A program made the translations under genes and the position numbers. A model generated the notes under the pieces. The model had not been told where the DNA came from. It made no database searches and was given only the letters and a program-made list of their open reading frames with translations. Shown here piece after piece: positions 44,719 through 55,399 of a DNA stretch of 64,000 nt. Every line of letters begins with the position of its first letter. Position 1 is the first letter of the stretch. This DNA comes from Triatoma infestans (Eukaryota; Arthropoda; Insecta; Hemiptera; Reduviidae), in assembly GCA_011037195.1 (NCBI GenBank), contig JAAEAF010006004.1:1-64000 (forward strand), read 5' to 3'.

Positions 44719-45405
44719 ACTCACTGTCTGAAAAACGCATCCTGAAAATGGGCGAGCGCAGCGGGCCGATCTCTCGTTAGCCCGAGAATTAATGGATTAC
44801 AAGGAATAATGCAAGAAGAGCTGGGCAGATTTCAATGGTAACTTTCACGCTTTGAGACAAGCTTTCTTAGGAAAGCCAGAAAGCTCTCTAAAGCGGCAAA
44901 GATAGCCGTGTGTAAGACTGTATTCCTGTCAATTCTTACATATTCCAGTGAGTCCTGGACACTCACAGAAAGGCATAAAAGCGCAATCCAAGCTATGGAG
45001 ATGCGATATTTGAGAAAAATAGAGGGGAAAACAAGAAGGGACAAAGTTAGGAATGTGTACATCAGAAGAAATATAAAAGTAAAGCCCGCAACAGAGATCG
45101 TAGCAACCAGCCAGCTGCGTTGGTTAGGACATATTATGAGAATGGCGGAGAGAAGTCTGGCGAGTAGGGTATATGAGACCAGACTGACTGGTTCCAGGAA
45201 AAGAGGAAGGCCTAGGAGAATTTGGGAACAGAATGTCCAACAGAGTTTCCAAGACAGAGGTTGGGATTGGAGAAGGAGGAAAGAGATGCCACGGGATAGG
45301 GACGGTTGGAGAAAGCTCTGCAGGGCCTCGACACCGCTATAGTGGTACTTATAAGAGGAACAGACTAAGAAGAAGAAGAAGAAGATGGGCGAACGCCCGA
45401 AACCG
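44719..45405 (+). mobile_element. Foldback element, subfamily 1, truncated copy G carrying the same LINE tail
   Basis: Left remnant TCACTGTCTGAAAAACGCAT then CCTGAAAATGGGCGA, the LINE at 44756-45380, right remnant GAAGATGGGCGAACGCCCGA then AACCG. Both outer arms are missing and no TSD is seen. The LINE occupies exactly the same point of the hammerhead-like block as in copy F. Confidence 0.8.
44756..45380 (+). pseudogene. LINE reverse transcriptase tail nested in foldback copy G
   Basis: Plus-strand frame 44908-45342 (144 residues): CKTVFLSILTYSSESWTLTE, AIQAMEMRYLRKIEGKTRRD, VYIRRNIKVKPATEIVATSQ, LRWLGHIMRMAERSLASRVY, RKRGRPRRIWEQNVQQSFQD, RDGWRKLCRAST. No catalytic box is present. The open frame is intact only because the copy is young; it cannot act as an enzyme. 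Ends in (AAG)n at 45366-45383. Confidence 0.85.
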
Positions 45406-45801
45406 CAGAGTTAGAAATTGGTGTGAGTGTTTTTCAACGCAACAGACACGAAAATTTCGGGGAAAAATCCATCAACCGGAAATGCCACTTTACTTAATTT
45501 TTCTTTTTTTCAGTTTTTGTGATTTTCTCAAAAACAGCTACCATTCCTTCGGGAAAATTCATATTATGGCACTTGGGGGGGGAGGAGGTGAAATTAGGGT
45601 ATCCTCTAAATAGCTATTTCAGTTTATTACACAATTCTATCATCTAAATAATAGAAATTAGAATTTAATATGTTGTCCGAAATCCCGAGTTTGAAGGAAA
45701 TCAGATGCCTGGAAGTGCGTTTTACTGAAAGTAGTCTTTTGTTTTCTGCTATTTTCTCTAAAACAGCTCCAATGATTTTTATTTAAACTACAAATATTAA
45801 C

Positions 45802-46072
45802 AGGTACACTAAAAGAAGGACGCCTGAAGTGGTTGGGTCACTTGGAAAGGATGGATAGTGACCGCATTGTGAAGAGAGTTTACGATGGGCATCCTGGAGC
45901 AGTGAGAAAGAGAGGAAGACCGAGAATAAGATAGATGGAGGATGTGGAAGATGATTTACGGTCTTTAGGATTGAGGAGATGGAGAAGAAGTGCCTAGGAT
46001 AGATCGGAATGGCAGGAAATTTTAAAGGAGGCCACGGCCCTACAAGGGCTGTAGTGCCAGGAAAGAAGAAGA
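45802..46072 (+). pseudogene. Short LINE reverse transcriptase tail with 12-bp TSD
   Basis: TSD ACAAATATTAAC at 45790-45801 and 46073-46084. Plus-strand reading: RLKWLGHLERMDSDRIVKRV, YDGHPGAVRKRGRPRIR-stop, EDVEDDLRSLGLRRWRR, ending GAAAGAAGAAGAA. It is the last ~90 residues of a LINE reverse transcriptase, disabled by stops. Nested in DINE-like copy 14. Confidence 0.8.
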
Positions 46073-46467
46073 ACAAATATTAACCATACGTACAAAGAGC
46101 TACAACTTTTATTTGAATCATTTCTCCGCTAAAATTCATTTAAGGGGACTTTTGGGAGAACGATGGGGTTATGTTATCCCTCTAATGTGCTACTTAAGTT
46201 CAACAATGTGCTATACAATTCTGTCAACTAAATAATATTAATTAGAATTATATAAGTTGCCAAAATTCCCAGTTTGAAGAGAATCAATTGAGCGGAAGTG
46301 CGACTTTACTGAATAGGTTTTTCAGTTTCAGTTTTTTGTGATTTTCTCCATAAAAAAAATGCCGACGATTTTAAACACTAATAAGAATTGTTTTAAGTAT
46401 TAAGTGTGAATGAAAATTTGCCATTTCGCAGTGAGAGAAAGTCGTGTGAGTGTTTCACACTTGATTT

Positions 46468-48227
46468 AAAATACTGTTAAAGTTTTTATATTCCACAAAA
46501 CATCTCTATATCTTCCAAATCTATCTTTGTATTAAAAGCTGTCTTAAAGGCAGGAAACTCTGTCTTTGGGATAATTTTTTTTTTTTGCCCGATCCTCAAC
46601 AAAAATTTATTAATAAAATCATTGTTCAACAATCAATAAAATACTTTTCCATTAGTTCATTACTTTAAATATTAAGAAGCAATTTTATTTTATTAATTTA
46701 ACATATTTTTAAGATCGAAAATCATTCATATCTATAATTAACTACGTTTAGCAATCATTCTACCGAAAGTATTTAATTATAACAATAATTATTATTGGCT
46801 AAATAATTTTTAAATATTTACAATTATATTATCATGAAAAATGCACTATATATATATATATAAATCAAATTCAAATCAAAATTGAATTATTTGATCAAAA
46901 GATAATAACATAATAACCGTGTCCGCAATCTTTCCAAAACAGTCTCCCCCCGCCCGCCCCTTCTGTTTTTGGTAATACAACCTTGGCATTTCTTATATAC
47001 AACTCGCCGACGGGAAATTTTTTGATAGTTTGGATGATGGAAGCAGTTGGTTTCATACTGACTCACCATTGCTATTTCCGTGTACAATTGTCTACCATTC
47101 CTTTTTAATTTTATATATATGTTATCTAAGATAATAAGAGAAATTTTTATTATCTCATATTGTAGATATAATAATTACCTAATGTTTATTATTCTTCTAC
47201 TTTCCTTTATAAAATTTTATATTATTTGGGTTGAAAGCGAAACATTTCTATAATAAGAAATTTTTGTATTTTTTTATTATTTAACTTAAAAGGAATAACT
47301 CTTTTTGAAGAGATCCAATTTAGCAATGAAATTAAATAAGTGTAAAAAAAATTGTTGTTTCTGTTTAAATATATATATATATATATGTTTTACAAGAAAA
47401 ATAACTGGTACGATCACTCATACAACTTTCTTTTTCCGTAGATTGGAGCCATTGAGCTAAGCCAATGTGGCTCTTCTCCCCCCAAAAGGTAAAAAAAAAA
47501 GGGGGTCTACTAAGAAGGTTCCCCCAGCAATGTCTGACTACAATATCTAAAGATATTCCTAAAATCCTACCTCCCTCTCCCCAAGCAAGCCTGAGAGTGT
47601 TGCCCTCCCGAATATGCGAAACCTAGTATTGTATAGAAACCGAATTTATGTTTTTTAAGGTGCGTCAAACATCAATGGCAATTGGCGCCCAAAGTTTGTT
47701 CAGAGCCCAAAGTTTGTTTCTCTTTTTACATACAACACTGTTCATTACCGGATTGTGATTTGTAGAACTTATCTAGGAAGAAAGTCTAGGAACTCGGGGC
47801 AATGCAGCCCGTTACCACTTGAGTTAATGCTGTTTTTTGCCAGATATTTGCATTTCTATCTGTGAAAAAACTCAAAAGGGCTGTCGAAATATGCTCTCAT
47901 CCCTTTTGGGTTCTACTTTAACCTAACGGGATTCCAGTGAATGGTGCACAGCACAGCACAGCAATACTCGCATATCTGACACCATTATTGTCGACTTTTT
48001 AATTAATTTTCATATAAGAAATTTTTAAATAATTCTATGTGCAAAACACACTCGCATACACATACAATATCTGATCCATAGCTGGTATTCGATGTGTATG
48101 ATTCATCATAAATAATATAATCGACTCGATCTAATTTTCTACTAATAATTAATTTCGTTAACGTTGTTAAATGATAATAAAAAGTTGCTTCTTGAAATTA
48201 TCAATTAAAATAATTTAAAAAAAAAAA
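46468..48227. other. AT-rich spacer with a diverged SINE
   Basis: 47655-47830 (minus) is a diverged family 1 SINE (GGTGCGTCAAACATCAATGG, ACACTGTTCATTACCGGATT). (TA)n at 46848-46862 and 47370-47388. No gene recognised. Confidence 0.5.
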
Positions 48228-48900
48228 TCTGGTATGAAACACTCACACAGAACTCTCTCTCATTATAATTTACAAAATTTTAATTGACAAATTTTATAGT
48301 TCGTATGTTAGTAAATTTAATGAAACTCGTGTGTTGATTTAAATAAAATGTTTTTATAAAGAAATTCGTCGAAAACTGGAAAAAAAACTGTTCAGTAAAA
48401 ATGCACTTCCGGTTTGTTCATTTCCTTTAAACTCAGAATTTTGGCAATCGATTTAGTCTAATTAATTTTGTTTAGATGGTAGAATTGTATAATGAACTAA
48501 GATAGCACATTAGAGGAAAACATATTACCCCTAACGCAAAAGTGTCCTTAAATGAATTTTCCTAGAGAAATATTTCAAATAAAAGTTGTAGATCTTTGTA
48601 TGGGATGTTGGATGTACCAAACTTAAAGAAATTCGTTTGAGCCATTTTCGACTAAAATCGCAAAAAAAAAAAAAAGTGAAAATACCATTCAGTAAAGATG
48701 GTACTTTCGAATTTTGACGAGATAACTTACTGACGAAATCCTATGGTGGTGATATATCTAAACGGAATATCAAGTTTGAACTTTCTGCAATTTTTCGTTT
48801 TTGAACTGTGGACATCAAAACGTGTCTTTCTGGTAATAACTCGTTATCGAAAATTTGATACGATCGATTACTATTACTTCCTCTTATAGTAAGGGAGCGT
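48228..48900 (-). mobile_element. DINE/Helentron-like repeat, copy 15
   Basis: Starts TCTGGTATGAAACACTCACA, contains ATGCACTTCCGGTTTGTTC (48400) and GTAAAGATGGTACTTTCGAA (48694), ends ATTACTTCCTCTTATAGTAA. Minus orientation, about 670 bp, one sub-repeat shorter than full copies. Confidence 0.65.
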
Positions 48901-49375
48901 AATAACAAAAATACCTAAATCATATCAATGTTTTAACCAACTGGATTTCCTAGCCAAAACAATAAAAAACAAAGACAATTTTATTTTAATATGTATTATT
49001 AATTTATAACAAACTGAGCTGTTTATTACCTTGCTTTGTGTTTGATGTTCAATAGTTCACTTTGAATAACTATAAATTAGATAAGTTAGAAAACATTTAT
49101 TTGCTTTCGTTTTGTTTATATAATTTTGAACTTGTTTATTAATTATTATTTACACCTCCCAAATTTCACTAGATAATCCAATTATATATAAAGCCTTCAA
49201 AACGACAAGAAATACTGTCATAAATAGTTGTTAGCATAATTAATTTTTTCATTCATTTGGACAAATCAATATTTGTTTATCAAACATTTATTATTATTAT
49301 TATTATTATATAATATTATTTTCTTTCACATAAAAAATGGATGTTTACGTTTTAATAAAGGTTTTGTTACTATAA
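48901..49375. other. AT-rich spacer
   Basis: (ATT)n near 49289-49310; nothing else recognised. Confidence 0.45.
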
Positions 49376-49600
49376 TTTTTAGGATACTATTATTTAGTAC
49401 TAAAGAAAAATGTGATTGTCATTAAAAATGATGTTTTACTTCCACTTCAAGTTTCAACAAGATTTTTCATACTTGTTATTGTTTTTTTTTTTTTTTACAA
49501 TGCTTCCATCTTATCGGTAATCAGCCATTATTAGACGTCTTGCTATCCAATAACAATAAGCTATGTTAATTTCTATCCCTAAATAAAGTTTATGACAATG
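49376..49600. repeat. Direct repeat, left copy
   Basis: 225 bp matching 50323-50522: shared TACTATTATTTAGTACTAAA, CTTCCACTTCAAGTTTCAA, AGCCATTATTAGACGTCTTG, CTATCCAATAACAATAAGCT, ending GACAATG. It brackets the LINE at 49601-50322. Confidence 0.8.
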
Positions 49601-50322
49601 GCATTCTGGAAGAAATAAATAGACGCATTGCCATAGCCTGGAAAAGATTCTGGAGCCTCAAATTCGTATTTAAATGCAGAATGAACATCCAGCTAAAAAG
49701 CCGCGTATTTGAGGCGTGTATCCTCCCCTCCCTTCTTTACGGAGCACAGGTCTGGGCCTTGACCAAGAGAGCTAAGTGCCGCCTTAGTGCTACTCAGATT
49801 GCGATGGAAAGGAGTATGCTGGGAATAAGAAGATCTCAGAAAATTAGGAATTCTGAAATTAGAAGGAAAACCGGATTAACGGATTTGGCGGTGAAAGCGG
49901 CATTATTGCTTAAATGGGATTGGGTAGGACAAGTGGCCAGGATGAGGGTGGAAACTGGGCGAGGATATTAACAGAATGGATCCCTTTGGATAAAAGAGGA
50001 AGACAGTTCTTGAGATGGAATGACGATTTCGCTGAATTTTGTGGGGTACTGTGGGAGCAGGGCAGCACAAAACAAGTATGGTTGGAAGAAACAAGGAGAG
50101 GCTTTTGCCCTAAGATGGGCCTAGTTACCAATCAAATTATTTTGTTTTCTTTTATTTTAGGTTTTATTTCAGTTTAGTGATTTTTTTTTTTTATCAAACT
50201 GTAAGAATTATTTTTAATTTTAAAGAGTTATTTGCTTATTTGTGTCTTAAGTTTATTTCCAAGTAGCATTTTGTGTACATTTTATAATTAATTGGTGATG
50301 AAGGCTGTTATTATTATTATTA
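49601..50322 (+). pseudogene. LINE reverse transcriptase tail between long direct repeats
   Basis: Plus strand. RIAIAWKRFWSLKF-like sequence near 49625, then the open frame from 49681: MNIQLKSRVFEACILPSLLY, GAQVWALTKRAKCRLSATQI, AMERSMLGIRRSQKIRNSEI, LKWDWVGQVARM, then a shift near 49930 to TEWIPLDKRGRQFLRWNDDF and FCGVLWEQGSTKQVWLEETR. This is the thumb and W-x-G-H/Q-V-A-R-M tail of a non-LTR reverse transcriptase. The element ends in (TTA)n. Catalytic part absent. Confidence 0.8.
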
Positions 50323-50522
50323 TTTTTAGATACTATTATTTAGTACTAAAGAAAAATAATGATTTACTTCCACTTCAAGTTTCAATAAGATTTTTCATAC
50401 TTGTTATTGTTTTTTTTTTACAATGCTTCCATCTTATTGGCGATCAGCCATTATTAGACGTCTTGCTATCCAATAACAATAAGCTTTGTTATTGCTATCA
50501 CTAAATAAATTTTGTGACAATG
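50323..50522. repeat. Direct repeat, right copy
   Basis: 200 bp. Differs from the left copy by a ~20-bp indel near its start, poly(T) length and scattered substitutions. Confidence 0.8.
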
Positions 50523-50620
50523 TGTGTAAGTTACGTACTTATGGAAACAAGTCAAAACAGGTAATTCAAAAGAAACTTTCAGCCAAATTAAATTCAACAC
50601 AAGAAACAAAAAAAAAATTA

Positions 50621-51440
50621 TCTGATGAGAAACACTTACACGACTTTCTCTGACTCCAATTAATTAAAAAAAAAAAAATTAATTAAAATTTATTAAAATT
50701 CAAAATATAAACAGCCATTTTAAAGAATTTAAAAAAAAATTCTTTAAAATGGCTATTTACACAAAAAAAAAAAAAGCTGATAGGGGTTATATCTGAATGG
50801 ATATTGTGGACGTTTTCTGTCTTAAGATCTCTTGCAGCGGCAGTTTAAATTTAAACCCTTCAAAAATTAAATTTTTAAAAGAAAAATATTTCAAATAAAA
50901 GTCTATATGTTTTATCTGTGCAGTGAACATTCCAGGTTGTAGCTGTTTTTGAAAAAACTCAAAAAACTACAGTGAAAACTCAATGATTCTAAGATGTGAT
51001 AAAACTTATACATTCCACTGAAGTAGCACTTTAGAGGAATAACCGTACTGATTCCTCAGAATTCCCGCCAAAAAATAAATTTCCCGGGAAAAATGTTTCA
51101 AATAAAAGTTATAGGTACGTATTTATGTGTGTAGATAGTATAACAAAGATAAATAGTAAAATCATTGGAGCCTTTTTAGAGAAAAATCGGGAAAAATTGA
51201 AAAAAGGAAAAAAACCATTCAATAAAGTCGCACTTCCGGTTGAGGGAAATTGTCGGAAAACTTCGTTTCTCACGCGTTTGTAGTACCAAGACGGTATACT
51301 AAGTTTTAGCTTCCTCCGATTTGTCGTTTCTAAGATATTTTGTTCACACACACAGAAAAACCTTTTATTTCCTACTCAAGGTACTTCAAAACAAGTATTT
51401 CGGAAATTTGATACAGTCGCCATTCAATCAATCAGATTTT
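50621..51440 (-). mobile_element. DINE/Helentron-like repeat, copy 16
   Basis: Minus orientation: TCTGATGAGAAACACTTACA at the left; GTCGCACTTCCGGTTGAGGG at 51224; right end near 51440 degraded (GATACAGTCGCCATTC). A 17-bp perfect hairpin is inserted at 50714-50753. Confidence 0.55.
50714..50753. repeat. Perfect 17-bp hairpin
   Basis: GCCATTTTAAAGAATTT (50714-50730), six A, and its exact reverse complement (50737-50753). Possibly the remnant of a small palindromic element. Confidence 0.7.
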
Positions 51441-51599
51441 GTAAATAAGAGTTTTCACCGTTAAATACAGTTAGAAAAAGTTCCTTTTTATACAATATCC
51501 ACATGAGTTCATTAAATACGGGTTTTTCCACAAATGGTTAAAAAAAAAAAAAAACAATTACTTATCCTTTCCCTAAACATACAAATGTTATAATATTAG
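51441..51599. other. Spacer upstream of emc
   Basis: AT-rich; nothing recognised. Confidence 0.4.
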
Positions 51600-51623
51600 A
51601 TGTAACCTTGAATGGATGTGTTA

Positions 51624-51631
51624 TGTGGGAA
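51624..51631 (+). promoter_or_regulatory. Su(H)-like site 1
   Basis: TGTGGGAA followed by T; matches YGTGRGAA but not the last M of YGTGRGAAM. About 390 bp upstream of the emc start codon. Confidence 0.35.
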
Positions 51632-51678
51632 TTTGGGAGGGCGGGACAAAACAGAGAACTTTCGTTTAGGAATCAGTG

Positions 51679-51684
51679 CAGGTG
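51679..51684 (+). promoter_or_regulatory. E-box CAGGTG
   Basis: GCAGGTGC, the core preferred by proneural bHLH/Daughterless dimers. It lies between the two Su(H)-like sites. The Emc protein sequesters such bHLH factors, so feedback is possible but inferred. Confidence 0.3.
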
Positions 51685-51729
51685 CGTTCCCATAAGAAAC
51701 GTTTGTTTTGTAAAAAAAATAACAATAGA

Positions 51730-51738
51730 CGTGGGAAC
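51730..51738 (+). promoter_or_regulatory. Su(H)-like site 2, perfect consensus
   Basis: CGTGGGAAC fits YGTGRGAAM exactly, the binding site of the Notch effector Su(H). About 280 bp upstream of the emc start codon. Confidence 0.4.
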
Positions 51739-51822
51739 GCCGGGGACAAGTTTGGACACTGTTGGCTTCTAGTAAGTATGAATGAAGTGGGGAGACCGCC
51801 TGGCACATAGCTGGTTGTATGC

Positions 51823-51828
51823 TATAAA
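51823..51828 (+). promoter_or_regulatory. Candidate TATA box of emc
   Basis: TATAAA about 190 bp upstream of the ATG; a second TATA-like run (TATATATA) is at 51861-51868. No clear initiator allows a choice between them. The stretch 51600-51950 is GC-richer than its surroundings, as expected for a promoter and 5' UTR. Confidence 0.3.
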
Positions 51829-52018
51829 GTGGGGAGTTGCTTGAAGAGTGGGGTATGTTCTATATATAGAGCTGATCTTCATAAGGTGGGGATCAATTCT
51901 ATGTTAGAAGTCTGTATAGGGTAGTGTTTCCTTGTTATTTTTAGTTACAATAACGAGTTATAAATTTTTTGTGATTTAATTTTTTTTTTATATATATATA
52001 TATATAAATTAAAACAAA

Positions 52019-52733
52019 ATGAAAGCAGTTCAGTGTACGGTCGGTGGTACCGGTAATAGTGTTAATGGTGTATCATCAACTGGAGGCGGACGTGTTTCAA
52101 GGCAAAGGAAAGATGTGGAAAATGAAGAAGTACAGATGTATCTATCCAAATTGAAGGAATTGGTACCATTTATGCCGAAAAATAGACGCCTATCAAAATT
52201 GGAGGTGATACAATATGTGATTGATTATATATGCGAACTACAGGAAACTTTAGAAGGCCCAACGTTGAAGACCACAACAAGTAATTCACCATTGAGACAA
52301 CCATTGGGTGTTTTAGCACCAAATACATTGGTTCCTCCCACATCTTGTTCGACACAAGAGGCCACCTCTGTAAGTAATCGAAAGTTATTGTATAAATTTA
52401 TTATCAACAATATTTTTTTGTTTGAATTTAAAAAGATTTTATAGTCAAAATTCTTATCTCAATTTCCGTTTTGAAGTTTCTTTTTATTATTGCAGCCTTT
52501 TATGGCTGTAATCGTTAATTAAAGCCTCAATACTTAGTCACAATTAATAATAAATCATTTCTAATTTAGTTTCCTTAGAAACCCCATATATTTTAATCGT
52601 TATCAATGCAAATCAATCTTAATTGTGTTTTCTGTGTATGTGAGATTAGTAAAGTTGAATTTCTATTTTTTTTCAGAGTCCCACACTGTTGGACAAACCT
52701 TCACCTCCAGATACTAGGCCAGTCTCATGCTGA
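52019..52733 (+). CDS. emc: Extra macrochaetae-like Id protein (HLH without basic region)
   Basis: Exon 1 at 52019-52369 and exon 2 at 52677-52733, joined in phase 0 across a 307-bp intron (donor TCT/GTAAGT, acceptor TTTTTTTCAG/AGT), give 135 residues. The helix-loop-helix spans about 36-79: VQMYLSKLKELVPFMPKNRR, then LSKLEVIQYVIDYICELQET. 'LVPFMPKNR' and 'KLE.IQ.VIDYI..LQ' are the Id/Emc signature. No DNA-binding basic region precedes helix 1, so the protein should bind class I/II bHLH proteins (Daughterless, proneural factors) as inactive dimers in the nucleus, limiting neural and other cell fates. After the HLH comes LRQPLGVLAPN and a C-terminus SPTLLDKPSPPDTRPVSC encoded by exon 2. Start: first ATG in the frame, in a good insect context (AAACAAAATG). 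Reading through the donor would instead add an unrelated 24-residue tail. Shorter than the ~199-residue fly Emc, close to vertebrate Id length. No neighbouring host gene. Confidence 0.92.
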
Positions 52734-53200
52734 AGATAAATATCTAATCATCATCCTTTGTGAAACTCAAAAAAAAAAAAACAAACAAATAAACGTTCTT
52801 CACATGAATATTTCATATAAATAATATATATATCTACATACGTACCTATATATATTATAAATATTTATCTATCATAAATATCTCATTTTTTTGTCTGTGA
52901 TGTTAGTTTTCATTTTAATTTTTCTTTTTCGTTTTTTTTTATAAAAATATAATTTAACTCATCGTAGAAGGGGTTTTTTGTAAGAAAAAAGACTATTGTA
53001 TTACTTATTTAATGTACAAATTGTGTATAGTAAATGTAAAATATATATATATATGTATATGTGAATATTAATGGATTATATATATATTTTTTTTTCTTTT
53101 TTTTTTTTGAGACACCAGAATTTACTGTGTAATATCTTTCTGGTTTGTCACTGGTAATATTATTTCTTTTCTATTAAAAAAAAAAAAAGTATATAATAAA
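52734..53200 (+). other. Probable 3' UTR of emc
   Basis: AT-rich, no coding signal. AATAAA hexamers at 52788-52793 and 53195-53200 are candidate polyadenylation signals; the true end cannot be chosen from sequence alone. Confidence 0.4.
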
Positions 53201-55390
53201 AAGAAATTTTTGTTTTCGAATATATTCTTTTATTTAAATAATCTTCACCTTAATTTCTTTTCATACATTAGTTACTACATACTGTTTTCTCTGTTTTTAA
53301 GTTATATATTAATATGGGTAACGTGTGGGATGCATCAGTTTTATCTATTTTTAGTTTGATGAAGTATGTATATACACCTTTGTCTCCTGCACGTGTTGCA
53401 GGTTGTCAATTCCACCGGTAGAAACTTTTAAACAATTCATTTTTATTTTAAAAAGGGAATGAAGTATTTAAAAAAGGTTTTTTTTTTTTTTAAAATTAAA
53501 CTCATATCTTGATTTGTCCCATTGGATTGGATTTATTTTATATTTTATAAAAATTAGAATTGTCCGATTTTTTTTTTAAAAAATAAATAAATAAGCCATC
53601 TCATGTAAGATTTCTTTAAAAATGTTTCTAAACTTCCAGTTTCCATGTTGCGTCCTCCTTGAGAGTTTTCGACTTTCTCTTGCATTGTTGCTACATTAAT
53701 ATAAATAATTTACAATATAATACAATATTAAAGTTATTCATTTTATTATTATTTTCCTTTTCATATAATAAATTCGCCACCAAAGTCTCATATTGACAAA
53801 AGTGTAAATTTAATCTTATTAATTCTTACAATTCAAGCTTTTTTTTTTCCTTTTCTTTTACCCTGGAGAATTCATCTTATTGTTTACAAGTTTTATTGGA
53901 TATAAACAGATTATATTGCATGATTAATGATTTTGTTTGTGTTGAAAAATAATTAGATGATAATCATGATTTTTGTTTACAATATGGTTAATACAACCCA
54001 CACACACACACACACAGAGCAGAGATTTTATTATAATTTAATATACAGAGTGGGTCAAAAGTATATAGTCTATTGAGAGTGTATGTGTATATGTTTTGTT
54101 GCACAAGACGCAGGTGTTCAAACTTGCTTACGTAACTTTTAGGAGCTGAGAATTCTCTCTTTATTTCTACCTCTCTCACTCAATCTTTGCAACTCTTGTT
54201 GGCCAGATTGGCAGAACTTTTTTTTCTAACCCTCCTTCTTGCCTCCCTCCTTGTTTATATTTCTTTTCAGGAAAAAAAAAAAAAAACCTAGAAAGAAGAA
54301 TAGGTGATAGCTAGGTGTAATAGCGAGGCTGCATAACTTTGCAGACAGGATGCGCCTAACGGAGTTTAACCCCCTACTTTTTGCTGTTTTCTCTTTCCGG
54401 TTAGAGTGAGAGAGAGAGAGAGTGAGAACGAGACTGTAAACTCTCGCTATAACCGACCGGCAAGAGAATGATTGGATCGTGATTCTAAAAAGTATGACCA
54501 GATAAGAAGAGGGGAATACATAGGAATCGTGGGAACTCTGCAGACGCCTACATGTTTGAAAGTAACAGGTAACTTCTCTCTACATCGGTTATTAATCAAC
54601 GAGTCTAAAGCTTTGTATTTTATATTCATAAATTTATTTGCTCTTATAAATATAATTAAACTAATTCCAAATAAAAATGTCTTAAACACTATCACAACCA
54701 GAGACAATTTTAAGATATAGCATATCATTGTGTTTTCTATTAACTTTTTCTAAAATTAAATTTAACCTATTTATTAAAATTAATTATCTATAACGTTAAA
54801 TATAATAATCGATTACCCGCATCAATAAAATGGGACTTTCCATTCTCGCATGTGATTTCAAAGAAACAAAACATTATTTTGTGAACGGAAGTGAACGTAC
54901 TTTAAAAAAAAAATCTATTTCACAATAAAGAAGTGAACCAATTTGATTGATTGCTATTTTTGTTTAATTAAAAAAAAAAAAATAAATAAATAAATAAATG
55001 GGCAATGAAACTATTTATTTTGTAACAAACTATTTACTACTTTAAATTTAATCCCTCCGCTTTATAAGAAAATCAATTTTTTTTGTTTCCCTTATTATTA
55101 GCAACAATAATAGTAATGAAAAAGAACCTTCAATTAAATGATAATGATATCGAATGAACGCTAATAATTATTGGATGTGAATTGCTTATATTAATTATTG
55201 AAACATCAAATTTACCGAAGACTATCATTAATATCAAGTCATTAAAGAGACTTTTACTGTATGGTGAAGAAAGTATTTTATTTATCCACAAAGCATATAG
55301 ACGTTAAAAAGTAATAAAAAAAACAAACAGAGAATAAAAATATTACTTCATTTTTATTATTATTATTATTATTAATATTATTATTATTAT
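53201..55390. other. AT-rich region downstream of emc
   Basis: No gene recognised. It holds (CA)n near 53998-54016, a GAGA-rich patch at 54407-54425 and (ATT)n at 55359-55395. The patch 54300-54560 is less AT-rich and unassigned. Absence of obvious transposons makes it the longest possibly host-derived stretch here. Confidence 0.4.
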
Positions 55391-55399
55391 TATTATGGT

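Larger units (their letters stand above)
44631..46467 (+). mobile_element. DINE/Helentron-like repeat, copy 14, with two nested insertions
   Basis: Begins TACTTTCTCTAATTGCTGTT, interrupted by foldback copy G (about 44719-45405), then by a LINE tail at 45802-46072. Sub-repeat boxes ACCGGAAAT (45476) and GCGGAAGTG (46293). Ends GAGAGAAAGTCGTGTGAGTG then TTTCACACTTGATTT. Confidence 0.65.

Noticed and set aside
52370..52444. Unspliced C-terminal extension of emc
   Set aside because: It crosses a consensus GTAAGT donor and is AT-rich low-complexity; the spliced tail is far more protein-like.
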